Of a stretch of 9,324 bases of DNA, positions 1 to 6,666 are shown one piece after another; within the stretch, counting starts at the first letter, position 1; every line of letters begins with the position of its first letter. The notes below the pieces were generated by a model, which ran no database searches, was not told where the DNA came from, and worked only from the letters and a program-made list of their open reading frames with translations. The translations under genes were made by a program, and so were the position numbers. Source of the stretch: Candidatus Poseidoniaceae archaeon (lineage in GTDB: Archaea; Thermoplasmatota; Poseidoniia; Poseidoniales; Poseidoniaceae); the NCBI GenBank assembly GCA_028822955.1, contig JAPKCL010000063.1:1-9324 (forward strand). Reading direction: 5' to 3'.

Positions 1-65
1 TGCACCTTCGCGTAATGGGTCTTGGAAACAACCACCTGCGATGAGGCCCAATACGCGAAGGTGCA
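1..65. repeat. Fold-back inverted repeat at the sequence edge (arms 1-14 and 52-65)
   Basis: Bases 1-14 (TGCACCTTCGCGTA) are the exact reverse complement of 52-65. Read on the minus strand, 51 down to 1 encodes LGLIAGGCFQDPLREGA, the SHMT stretch that should come just before the D-I-M-T-G-S-S-H-K-T motif on the plus strand. The first 51 bases are therefore glyA sequence in the wrong orientation, joined to correctly oriented glyA at about 52-54. On the plus strand the glyA frame meets a TGA at 42-44. The similarity of CCCAATAC (47-54) to the CCCATTAC found in the inverted copy suggests a microhomology template switch. The repeat begins exactly at base 1, which favours an amplification or assembly artefact at a contig end over a natural element. 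Confidence 0.85.
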
Positions 66-695
66 GATATCATGACGGGTTCATCACACAAGACCTTCCC
101 TGGACCACAAGGGGGATTTCTCTTATCTTCAAGCGAAGACCCTTCATTCCAACGTAAGTTGAATACCTCGATTTTCCCAGGTGTTTGTTCTTCTTATCAC
201 CTGCATCACGTCGCAGGAAAAGTTGTAGCATTAGCAGAGTTTGAAGAATACGGGGCTGCCTATGCCCATGACATCGTAAAGAACGGTCAAGCCTTTGCTT
301 CCGCTTTGGCTGCAGAAGGCTTTGATGTTCTCGCAGAATCTCGTGGTTACACTGCTTCGCATCAAGTTTTGACTCGGCATGGTGAAACTGATTCGGGGGC
401 AGGTGCAAAGGCTGCACGATTACTTGAAGATGCGGGAATCATAACCAACATGAACATGTTACCTGGAGATACCAAAGCCCTCACTCCTTCTGGACTGCGT
501 CTTGGTGTGCAGGAGTTAACTCGAGTCGGCATGGGTGCGCTAGAAATGCAAGAAGTCGCCAAATTATATGCCCGTGTACTCCTTCATTCTGAAGATCCAG
601 TAACCGTGAAGAAAGATGTTGCCCATCTCAAATCTGATTTTCAAACCATTCGTTATTGTTTCAATGAAGAGAATCTCACCGGCTATCCCTTCTGA
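54..695 (+). CDS. glyA: Serine hydroxymethyltransferase, C-terminal half (5' truncated)
   Basis: SHMT is a cytosolic PLP enzyme that interconverts serine and glycine and passes a one-carbon unit to a tetrahydrofolate or tetrahydromethanopterin carrier. About 213 codons remain, roughly half of the usual 410-430 residue enzyme. The frame opens with R-E-G-A-D-I-M and then T-G-S-S-H-K-T-F-P-G-P-Q-G-G, the family's PLP-lysine motif; the Schiff-base lysine is codon 90-92. Further on are the late-domain motifs T-P-S-G-L-R-L-G-V-Q-E-L-T-R (about 490-530), with the arginine that binds the substrate carboxylate. The T-F-P-G-P-Q-G-G wording and the C-terminal D-F-Q-T-I-R-Y-C-F look archaeal. The N-terminal half is missing because the sequence folds back before base 52. 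The ATG at 72 lies inside the motif and is not the true start. The stop at 693-695 overlaps the ribosome site of the next gene. Confidence 0.93.
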   Translation, partial: REGADIMTGSSHKTFPGPQGGFLLSSSEDPSFQRKLNTSIFPGVCSSYHLHHVAGKVVALAEFEEYGAAYAHDIVKNGQAFASALAAEGFDVLAESRGYTASHQVLTRHGETDSGAGAKAARLLEDAGIITNMNMLPGDTKALTPSGLRLGVQELTRVGMGALEMQEVAKLYARVLLHSEDPVTVKKDVAHLKSDFQTIRYCFNEENLTGYPF

Positions 696-704
696 GGCGA
701 AAGA

Positions 705-1784
705 ATGCCCAGTTCCAAGGATTCTGATTCCGCTTCAGTCACTCTCCTTGCATCGATACAAGCTCGTTTTCATTGTATGTCTGACGGAACAATACGTGAT
801 TCGAGTGGTCAAGGCTGGGTTGTCTGGAACATTGTTGATTTCCATCGTTGGTGGCATGCATTTGAAACGAATGCTGCTGTACCACTTGGCCGTAAATTAA
901 TGCACGCTGCGGCCGACCAAGAAGAGTACTCACTGAATCAATCCGCATTTTTTAAAATTGGTCGGTTCATGAGGAAAAAAAGATTGATTTCTTCTCTTTC
1001 GACACGCTGGTCCGAAATGGGATGGGGTGTGTATGAATTTGATTCATCGACCGCACTCTCAAATCTTCTTGCACCAACCTGCAGCGGATTTGCTTTGGCA
1101 GCGGTTGAAGGGATGACTGGTGAACGGAAAAAAATACAGTGGCATCAGGTATCAAATGTTATGATTCAACTCGATATGGAAAAAGATAGCCGTTCTATTT
1201 CCCTAGCTCCGCCGCCCCCTCAGTTCACGTGGGATTCTAATTCAGAGGTTCCTTCATTCCTTGAAGGGAAGCCAGTTGAGCTCGATTTGCAGTTCGTTGA
1301 GCATGGCTGGAGTAATTCTGGTGAACGCACATGCTTCTTACCATCAGGTCTCTTCCAAAGACTCTTTCAATATGTGAGAATGCAAGGACTTGTTCTTTCT
1401 CCAGATATACTTACTGCATGGGAATTACCCGAACAATCATCTCACACTGATTGGATTCCACTCATCCTCACCACACTTGCGGTAAACGAAATGATTTCTC
1501 AAAGTGAACTTCCAATCTACATTCAAGACCTTGACAGTTGGAATCAATTGAATGAAGCCTACCTTGAACCGTATGGGTTGGGTACATTTTCTCGTTTGAC
1601 TGCACTCGATGAACAGGGTGGGGTTGAGTTCGAGTTGTGCTCCACATCCGTATTCCCGTTTACAGTTGCTTATCTCGTCGCTTATTGGCAGCGAGGAATT
1701 GGTCGAAAAGCGAGAGTGAAACTCGAACAAAAAAATGCCAAATGGATACTCCAATTAACATCACTTCGTTCATATTCGTTCTAA
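705..1784 (+). CDS. Uncharacterised soluble protein, possibly two related domains
   Basis: I do not recognise this 359-residue protein. It has no signal peptide and no clear membrane segment, so it is probably cytoplasmic. The start at 705 is supported by GAGG at 694-697, seven bases upstream and overlapping the glyA stop; the 9-bp gap implies co-transcription with glyA. Visible features are a tryptophan-rich early stretch (W-N-I-V-D-F-H-R-W-W, residues about 42-51), a basic stretch (R-F-M-R-K-K-R, about 87-93), G-W-G-V-Y-E-F at 106-112, a proline run near residue 169, and G-L-G-T-F at 291-295 in the second half. The two G-x-G-turn segments, each preceded by a helical stretch and followed by a hydrophobic helix, suggest an internal duplication. 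The pattern faintly recalls V4R / 4-vinyl-reductase-like domains, but the paired cysteines of many V4R proteins are not evident. No function is assigned; a link to one-carbon metabolism rests on position only. Confidence 0.85.
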   Translation: MPSSKDSDSASVTLLASIQARFHCMSDGTIRDSSGQGWVVWNIVDFHRWWHAFETNAAVPLGRKLMHAAADQEEYSLNQSAFFKIGRFMRKKRLISSLSTRWSEMGWGVYEFDSSTALSNLLAPTCSGFALAAVEGMTGERKKIQWHQVSNVMIQLDMEKDSRSISLAPPPPQFTWDSNSEVPSFLEGKPVELDLQFVEHGWSNSGERTCFLPSGLFQRLFQYVRMQGLVLSPDILTAWELPEQSSHTDWIPLILTTLAVNEMISQSELPIYIQDLDSWNQLNEAYLEPYGLGTFSRLTALDEQGGVEFELCSTSVFPFTVAYLVAYWQRGIGRKARVKLEQKNAKWILQLTSLRSYSF

Positions 1785-1844
1785 GAAGTTCGAAGGAATA
1801 TCGAATTGATTACTATACCGCAATAACACATGAAGAGTTAAGGA

Positions 1845-1850
1845 CTATAA
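1845..1850 (+). promoter_or_regulatory. Possible TATA box upstream of the TSP3-repeat gene
   Basis: CTATAA lies in the 96-bp gap between gene 2 and the TSP3 gene. An archaeal TATA box sits about 25-27 bases before the transcription start, which would place initiation near 1872-1877, just before the candidate start codons at 1881 and 1899. This is plausible from spacing only. The same gap holds a weak hairpin, ACCGA/TCGGT at 1850-1854 and 1864-1868, and no T-run terminator. Confidence 0.35.
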
Positions 1851-1873
1851 CCGAAACACTAAGTCGGTGATTC

Positions 1874-1887
1874 TGCACAGATGTGCA
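1874..1887. repeat. Short perfect palindrome overlapping the TSP3 gene start
   Basis: TGCACA-GA-TGTGCA forms 6-bp arms around a 2-bp spacer and covers the ATG at 1881. It sits about where transcription would begin from the CTATAA at 1845, so it could be an operator if the real start codon is the ATG at 1899. Twelve paired bases in a roughly 100-bp gap is suggestive but not proof. Confidence 0.35.
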
Positions 1888-4800
1888 CGGTGTTCAAAAT
1901 GTCTCTTAGTCACAACCAAATGGCCTACGCTGCAATCATCTCTACCTTGATTTTCGGCTCCCTTTTTGTCGGTTTTTCCGGCTATTTCCAAACAAGTGAA
2001 GGTATTGGTGGTTTTGAAAGTGCTGCAGAAGAGGATTTGATTGGCACAGGCACCTCTGTCAGTGCTGCTACGGATACTGACGGAGACGGGCTATCTGATT
2101 TACTTGAATCAACACAGTATGGTACAAATCCAGAATTGGCCGATACTGATTTTGATGGTATGAGTGATGGGTGGGAAGTTGACCATGGATTAAACCCGCT
2201 TGACAATGGAGAGTCTGAGGATTTACTGCAAGACCCTTCCCAAGCAGAAGAGACCGATGATGCTAACATCGAAAATGAAACAGATTCGTGGCCAGACCCA
2301 GAACAAGGTCCAAATGGCGACCCTGACAACGACGGTCTCACCAATCAACAAGAACAAGAATTGGGCACTGACCCACAACGCTCGGATTCTGACAACGATG
2401 GACTTAACGACCTTTGGGAGTCAATGTATACTCAAACTGTTCAAACACCTGGTGGAGATGTAACATTGTTCAACCCTCTCAATGGTAACTGGGACTGCCT
2501 TTTGCTTGACCAAGCAATGGAGGACACATTGTCGACTTTCTATGATGCTACCGACGGCGCTTTACCATCTTGGGATGATTTGGCAAATGCAATGGGCATG
2601 CACTCCTGCGACATGGTACTCGATACAGATGAAGATGGTCTTCCGAACTTCCAAGAAGAACTCTTTGGTACCAACCCGACTGCTCGAGACTCCGATATGG
2701 ACCTGCTTGATGACATCGTAGAGATTGGCAGCCTTACAGTAACGCTCTACAATGGTGTTGGCGAAAATTGTAATGTTGCTCTCCTCGACCCTATCGTAAG
2801 AGAATCGCCATTTTCAGGCCTCGACACTTCCTGGTTCCTCATGGACATGGATGGTGACGGATTCCTCAACGGTCCCTCGGATTGGGACACAGATGGCGAC
2901 GGAATGCCTGACGGTTTCGAATTTTGCTATTCGGATGTGAACGACCACCCTCAAAATGATGCAAGCATGGTTCTTAATCCAGCAAATGCATCCGATGGCT
3001 ACGGCGATTGGGATGAAGATGGATTGAATAATTTTGAAGAATACCAAGTTGCAAATCTGTTTGGTCCAACAAATTTCACTTCTCCATGGCGATTCGACAC
3101 CGATCTTGATGGAATGCCAGATGGTTGGGAATCTACCAATGGTCTTCATCCACGTGATGGTGCAAACGGTAACCTTGACCCTGACCATGATGGATGGGAT
3201 GTTGATGGTGACGGAGGAGTATTTTACAGCACACTTGATTCAACGACCATTGTCGTTGGAATTGATGTACTCAAGGACAGTTGGGTCGAAGCCAACTCAA
3301 CAGTCGCACGTGGACAAATCACACTCGCTGGTGGTCAGAAGCAGACCATTGCCATGCTCGCTCCAGTTTCCGGATACGTTTACCAAATCGACGTTAGCGT
3401 CGGGCAAGCTGTCGAATCACGACTATTCCAATGGATGGAAATTGTCGAACCTGAAGAACAATTCACGAACATCATGGAATACAACGCTCGAGACCGAGAC
3501 GGTGATGGAATCATTGACGGTCGTTCGACTGATCCACTTAACCCGGATACCGATGGTGACGGCCTTCTTGATGGAATCGAAGTAATGGGCTGGGAAATTT
3601 TGGTCGTCAACAACGGTGTCATCAAAACATGGGTTACTTCTGACCCTGGATTGTTTGATACTGATGAAGATGGTCTTTCTGACTATGATGAATTTTCGAA
3701 TGTCTGTGCAAGCGGTTCAAATGCATCAAATCCAGATACTGATGGAGATGGTGAACTTGACCAAATCGAGGCACTCACTGGTTATTCATGGGAAGGAGTT
3801 GCATATTTCACTAGCCCTTGTATGTTCGATACGGATAACGATGGTCTCGAAGACGGAGAAGAAGTCATTGCAGGAAAAGATAATTTCCTCACACATGCAA
3901 ACAATTCCGATACCGATAATGATAGCCTTGTTGATGGAAATGAAGTTCTGTTTGTCCCTCGACCATTCCAGAACCCTACCAATCCTTTGCAAAATGACAC
4001 TGACTCAGACGGCATGCTCGATGGCTGGGAAATGCAAGTGAAATCTTCGGAAGAGAATACCAATTCACACAGTTTGTGGGTTGCTACATCCTCATGGCAA
4101 CGTCCGGGTTGTGTCCCTTCTCAAAACAATGATTGCTCAATGGAAGCAGGTGGTTACGTTTGGCTGAACAACCTTGCCGGTTTCGTCAATGAAAAGAAGT
4201 ACAGTATTTCTGAAATGAATCTCACTGGATTTGTAATGCCTGTGAACAGTTTCTGCGAATGTAATGGTCGATGGGCATTGGACCCCTCGCTCGATTCTTT
4301 GAAAGATGACACATTTGACATCGATAACGATTCTCTTCCGAACGGGGCTGAAGCTCCAGATAAATGGAATACGAATCCTGTCGACGATGATACCGATTCA
4401 GACAACCTCCCTGATGGGTGGGAAGTGTACTACTCCGGACTTGCCCTTGCGAACGGTTTGGTCGATAATGGTACCATCAATGCGTACGGTGCCCGTGGTG
4501 TGATGGACCCTTCAATGCCCGACAGTGACCTGGATGGGATTATGGATGGTGAAGAAGATCCTGATAATGATGGATTGAATCGAACTGGTCTCATCAAGAA
4601 GTACTGTTCTGGTTACAACGACTCAACAAATTCTGATTGCAATATTAATCCAGATACACCAGATGGAAAGAAGTTCTACGATAATTTAGAGAATTACACC
4701 AACTTTGAAGAAAAAGAAAATGGGACAAACCCGATTACAAACGACACAGATAGTGACGGTTGGAATGACGGCCCTGAAGTGTACTATCAAGACCACGATG

Positions 4801-4985
4801 ACGATGGTATGGCTACTGGCTGGGAATTCCACTTCCAATTCGACCCGGATGACCCTGCAGATCGTATGATTGACACCGACGGTGACGGTCACGTGAACTA
4901 TTGTGAATTCAAGTGGGATACAAACCCAAGAAACCCAACCAGCTTCCCTGGACAGGGTGAATTGTGTGATCCATTTGCTCAGTGA
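1881..4985 (+). CDS. Large exported TSP3-repeat calcium-binding surface protein
   Basis: This 1034-residue acidic protein has an N-terminal hydrophobic segment (about residues 15-37, A-Y-A-A-I-I-S-T-L-I-F-G), which is a signal sequence or uncleaved membrane anchor. The rest is about 25 thrombospondin type 3 / EF-hand-like loops of the form D-x-D-x-D-G-x-x-D/N-x-x-E (residues 65 to about 1010). Such loops bind Ca2+ through the aspartates and stack into a stiff rod, so an extracellular adhesive, structural or scaffold role is likely. Many N-x-S/T sequons and scattered cysteines also fit an exported protein. A segment at about 475-521 does not follow the repeat pattern. No C-terminal anchor, sortase or catalytic motif is visible. 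Start choice is uncertain: GGTGA (1866-1870) precedes the ATG at 1881, while GGTG (1889-1892) sits six bases before the ATG at 1899, which would give MSLSHNQMAYAAII. The anchored PKD protein follows after 63 bp and is a possible partner. Confidence 0.92.
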   Translation: MCTVFKMSLSHNQMAYAAIISTLIFGSLFVGFSGYFQTSEGIGGFESAAEEDLIGTGTSVSAATDTDGDGLSDLLESTQYGTNPELADTDFDGMSDGWEVDHGLNPLDNGESEDLLQDPSQAEETDDANIENETDSWPDPEQGPNGDPDNDGLTNQQEQELGTDPQRSDSDNDGLNDLWESMYTQTVQTPGGDVTLFNPLNGNWDCLLLDQAMEDTLSTFYDATDGALPSWDDLANAMGMHSCDMVLDTDEDGLPNFQEELFGTNPTARDSDMDLLDDIVEIGSLTVTLYNGVGENCNVALLDPIVRESPFSGLDTSWFLMDMDGDGFLNGPSDWDTDGDGMPDGFEFCYSDVNDHPQNDASMVLNPANASDGYGDWDEDGLNNFEEYQVANLFGPTNFTSPWRFDTDLDGMPDGWESTNGLHPRDGANGNLDPDHDGWDVDGDGGVFYSTLDSTTIVVGIDVLKDSWVEANSTVARGQITLAGGQKQTIAMLAPVSGYVYQIDVSVGQAVESRLFQWMEIVEPEEQFTNIMEYNARDRDGDGIIDGRSTDPLNPDTDGDGLLDGIEVMGWEILVVNNGVIKTWVTSDPGLFDTDEDGLSDYDEFSNVCASGSNASNPDTDGDGELDQIEALTGYSWEGVAYFTSPCMFDTDNDGLEDGEEVIAGKDNFLTHANNSDTDNDSLVDGNEVLFVPRPFQNPTNPLQNDTDSDGMLDGWEMQVKSSEENTNSHSLWVATSSWQRPGCVPSQNNDCSMEAGGYVWLNNLAGFVNEKKYSISEMNLTGFVMPVNSFCECNGRWALDPSLDSLKDDTFDIDNDSLPNGAEAPDKWNTNPVDDDTDSDNLPDGWEVYYSGLALANGLVDNGTINAYGARGVMDPSMPDSDLDGIMDGEEDPDNDGLNRTGLIKKYCSGYNDSTNSDCNINPDTPDGKKFYDNLENYTNFEEKENGTNPITNDTDSDGWNDGPEVYYQDHDDDGMATGWEFHFQFDPDDPADRMIDTDGDGHVNYCEFKWDTNPRNPTSFPGQGELCDPFAQ
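2073..4910 (+). repeat. Coding array of about 25 TSP3 calcium-binding loops
   Basis: The loops begin with D-T-D-G-D-G-L-S-D at residue 65 and end with D-T-D-G-D-G-H-V-N near residue 998. They are degenerate at DNA level and unevenly spaced, with longer linkers between some pairs (for example around 2450-2620, 3220-3490 and 4060-4310). At least four loops depart from consensus at the glycine: D-S-D-M-D-L, D-T-D-N-D-S, D-I-D-N-D-S and D-T-D-S-D-N. The recurring GATGG/GACGG pattern is codon-level repetition, not a DNA repeat element. Confidence 0.9.
3303..3443 (+). other. Non-repeat segment resembling half of a lipoyl/HlyD-type domain, inside the TSP3 protein
   Basis: Residues about 475-521 break the TSP3 pattern. 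They read as beta-rich sequence with I-T-L-A-G-G-Q, then A-P-V-S-G-Y-V-Y-Q-I-D-V-S-V-G-Q-A-V. This resembles the A-P-x-x-G-x-V-x-x-I-x-V-x-x-G-x-x-V signature of biotinyl/lipoyl and HlyD-type barrel-sandwich domains. No modifiable lysine motif (M-K-M or D-K-A) follows. If the similarity is real, the segment is more likely structural than a cofactor carrier. TSP3 loops resume at about residue 537 with D-R-D-G-D-G. Confidence 0.35.
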
Positions 4986-5010
4986 TTCGTCTAGTAAGCC
5001 GAACATGAAG

Positions 5011-5030
5011 TCCGAACATTGATGTTTGGA
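5011..5030. repeat. Imperfect palindrome upstream of the PKD-protein gene
   Basis: TCCGAACAT-TG-ATGTTTGGA has 9-bp arms with one G:T mismatch. As RNA it could form a 7-bp stem with a 6-base loop. CCGAACAT also occurs as a direct copy at 4999-5006. No T-run follows, so a terminator is not indicated. It may be an operator or an intergenic RNA hairpin between the two surface-protein genes. Confidence 0.4.
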
Positions 5031-5048
5031 TGATGCGGAGATGAATAT

Positions 5049-6620
5049 ATGGGCGGCTCAAAGCGGTGCGTATATTTCGTGCTCCTATGCATGGTACTGC
5101 CGCTCTTACAATCTCCAATTGGTCTGGCTAACCCAATCTCGATTTCTCGTGATGTGACAATATTTCAGGATGACGGCCTCGTTTTTGAAGAGAATTTATC
5201 CTTAAACGGGACTTCGAATTACCCATTAGCCAATTCAAATTGGTTTTTATTCAACTTGGTCGATGAAGAAAAAGTTATCTTAGCCTCTGGAACATTGAGC
5301 AATGTAATGGCAGTTGGTGAAGGGATGTGGGCTTGGAGTCTTGAACTGAACGTATCTCTGTATAATTGCACGTGTGGTTTTCACATTTCCGAAGAATCTT
5401 CGAACCAACCACCTCCATTACCGCTTATCGTTTACCTTGGGTCTACTAATCATCAACCCCACATATTGCCCTTCTTCCATGACCGGCATGATATTGAAAC
5501 AGCCCGCTATCTTCTGACCAATGAAGATCTCGTGTTGAAAGTGCCAGTAATTATTCCATTTGGTATAGCAAATGATTCATTTGTTCATCTTGAAGTATGC
5601 TCCGGCCGTTGGATTTTTTGCCTTGATAAAATGGTACCCTTCAATGACTATGATGTCGTGCAAAACGGTAGAGAGTTATCCCTTGTTTTTGAACGTGAGA
5701 ACCTAAACTTGTCTGATGGATATTGGAAGTTTAGCATATCAGTCAATGATGCACTTTTACATACATCTAATCTCGAATATTTCGTTCTTCTCGTCGACCA
5801 GAACATTCCAACTGTTTCTTTAACGTGTGATCGTGATGAAATCAATCAATCCAGTGAAGAGAATCTACTCTTGCCGGAAATGATTTCTATTGAGGAGTTT
5901 TCACCTATCTCTTTTTCTGCAAGAGTCACTGATGGATATTCAGGTGGCGATAATATTCTTACTTGGACACTTTTGCTTCCCGATGGTTCACGTCGGGCTT
6001 TACTTCCAAACGAACTGGTGTCTGATGACTTAATTTCAGTGAAGCCAGATGCGGCTGGAACTTGGAGTGTTGAGTTATTAGTTCGCGATACTGCTGGCTG
6101 GTTAGTTCATTCTTCAATAGATTTTGAAGTCTACAACCTTGTTCCGATTATTCAAATTGAACTCGACTCCTTTGTTGTAACAGAAGGTTCGACTGTGACA
6201 CTTGTTGAAGGTGAAGAATGGGAACTCAACAGCAGTAAGAGTTCCGATACTGCCAATGATGATTCGGATTTACTCTATACTTGGTATGTGAATGGTAATA
6301 CATTCTTGACGGGTAAAAGTACCCTGGAGTCATCAGATTTCACCGAACCTGGTACCTATGAACTTCGTTTGGTCGTCGAGGATAATGACGGTGCAAAAAG
6401 TGAAGTTTCTTTTGAAGTACTAATTTCCAAAGCAATACCAACTGAAAATTCCAATGCCAATACAATGTTTATTTCTTTCACTGTCATTGTACTCTTGCTT
6501 CTCATCTCTGGATTTTTAGTGCGCACATCACGACGTCATTCGGGCCAAACAACAGTGCCAAAGTGGACTGTAAATGATTCATCTGTTAAATTCACAGAGA
6601 ACGAAGAGCCAGAACTGTAA
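5049..6620 (+). CDS. Type I membrane surface protein with PKD/Ig-like domains
   Basis: This 523-residue protein has a classic signal peptide: basic K-R at residues 5-6, a hydrophobic core at 8-20, and probable cleavage after G-L-A (residue 27). A large extracellular part follows, with about eight N-x-S/T sequons and several cysteines. An Ig-like region (about 251-363) ends in G-T-W-S-V-E-L-L-V-R-D-T-A-G-W. A PKD domain (about 364-460) contains Y-T-W-Y-V-N-G and P-G-T-Y-E-L-R-L-V-V-E-D-N-D-G-A. One membrane helix spans about 471-491 and is followed by basic R-T-S-R-R and a cytoplasmic tail of about 30 residues. The N-terminal 250 residues are not recognised. GGAG at 5037-5040 supports the ATG at 5049. 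PKD domains mediate protein or glycan contacts, so an anchored receptor or cell-wall component is likely. It may partner the TSP3 protein encoded just upstream. No catalytic site is seen. Confidence 0.9.
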   Translation: MGGSKRCVYFVLLCMVLPLLQSPIGLANPISISRDVTIFQDDGLVFEENLSLNGTSNYPLANSNWFLFNLVDEEKVILASGTLSNVMAVGEGMWAWSLELNVSLYNCTCGFHISEESSNQPPPLPLIVYLGSTNHQPHILPFFHDRHDIETARYLLTNEDLVLKVPVIIPFGIANDSFVHLEVCSGRWIFCLDKMVPFNDYDVVQNGRELSLVFERENLNLSDGYWKFSISVNDALLHTSNLEYFVLLVDQNIPTVSLTCDRDEINQSSEENLLLPEMISIEEFSPISFSARVTDGYSGGDNILTWTLLLPDGSRRALLPNELVSDDLISVKPDAAGTWSVELLVRDTAGWLVHSSIDFEVYNLVPIIQIELDSFVVTEGSTVTLVEGEEWELNSSKSSDTANDDSDLLYTWYVNGNTFLTGKSTLESSDFTEPGTYELRLVVEDNDGAKSEVSFEVLISKAIPTENSNANTMFISFTVIVLLLLISGFLVRTSRRHSGQTTVPKWTVNDSSVKFTENEEPEL

Positions 6621-6648
6621 GAATTTCAATGCAATTATTGAATACTGT

Positions 6649-6659
6649 CGAACTGTTCG
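6649..6659. repeat. Small perfect palindrome upstream of pepP
   Basis: CGAAC-T-GTTCG lies 7 bases before the ATG at 6667. A second inverted repeat, TTCAAT/ATTGAA at 6625-6630 and 6637-6642, lies in the same 46-bp gap, within AT-rich sequence that could act as a weak TATA region. CGAAC is common in codons of this genome, so chance is a serious alternative. Confidence 0.25.
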
Positions 6660-6666
6660 CTATGCC

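Noticed and set aside
72..695. A complete short gene starting at ATG 72
   Set aside because: The ATG lies inside the SHMT active-site motif (A-D-I-M-T-G-S-S-H-K-T), and coding sequence for the preceding family residues continues back to about 54. It is a truncated glyA, not a small gene.
1850..1868. ACCGA/TCGGT hairpin as a terminator of gene 2
   Set aside because: The stem is only 5 bp with a 9-base loop and no T-run follows, so it is below what would be convincing.
1982..2344. Minus-strand open frame rich in serine and proline
   Set aside because: It is a shadow of the GAT/GAC-rich TSP3 repeat codons. Similar antisense frames recur throughout 1982-5006, and none has a recognisable domain.
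2814..3188. Minus-strand open frame of 124 codons within the TSP3 gene
   Set aside because: It is antisense to well-formed D-x-D-x-D-G loops, is composed of isoleucine/valine-rich translations of aspartate codons, and lacks its own ribosome site or domain.
2073..4910. Recurring GATGG/GACGG sequence as a possible CRISPR or tandem DNA repeat
   Set aside because: The units differ in length and base sequence, follow the reading frame, and encode Ca2+-binding loops. No constant repeats with regular spacers are present.
6574..6666. Upstream extension of pepP to ATG 6574
   Set aside because: It would overlap the end of the PKD gene by 47 bases and add residues with no similarity to aminopeptidase P. 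The start at 6667 gives a normal-length enzyme.
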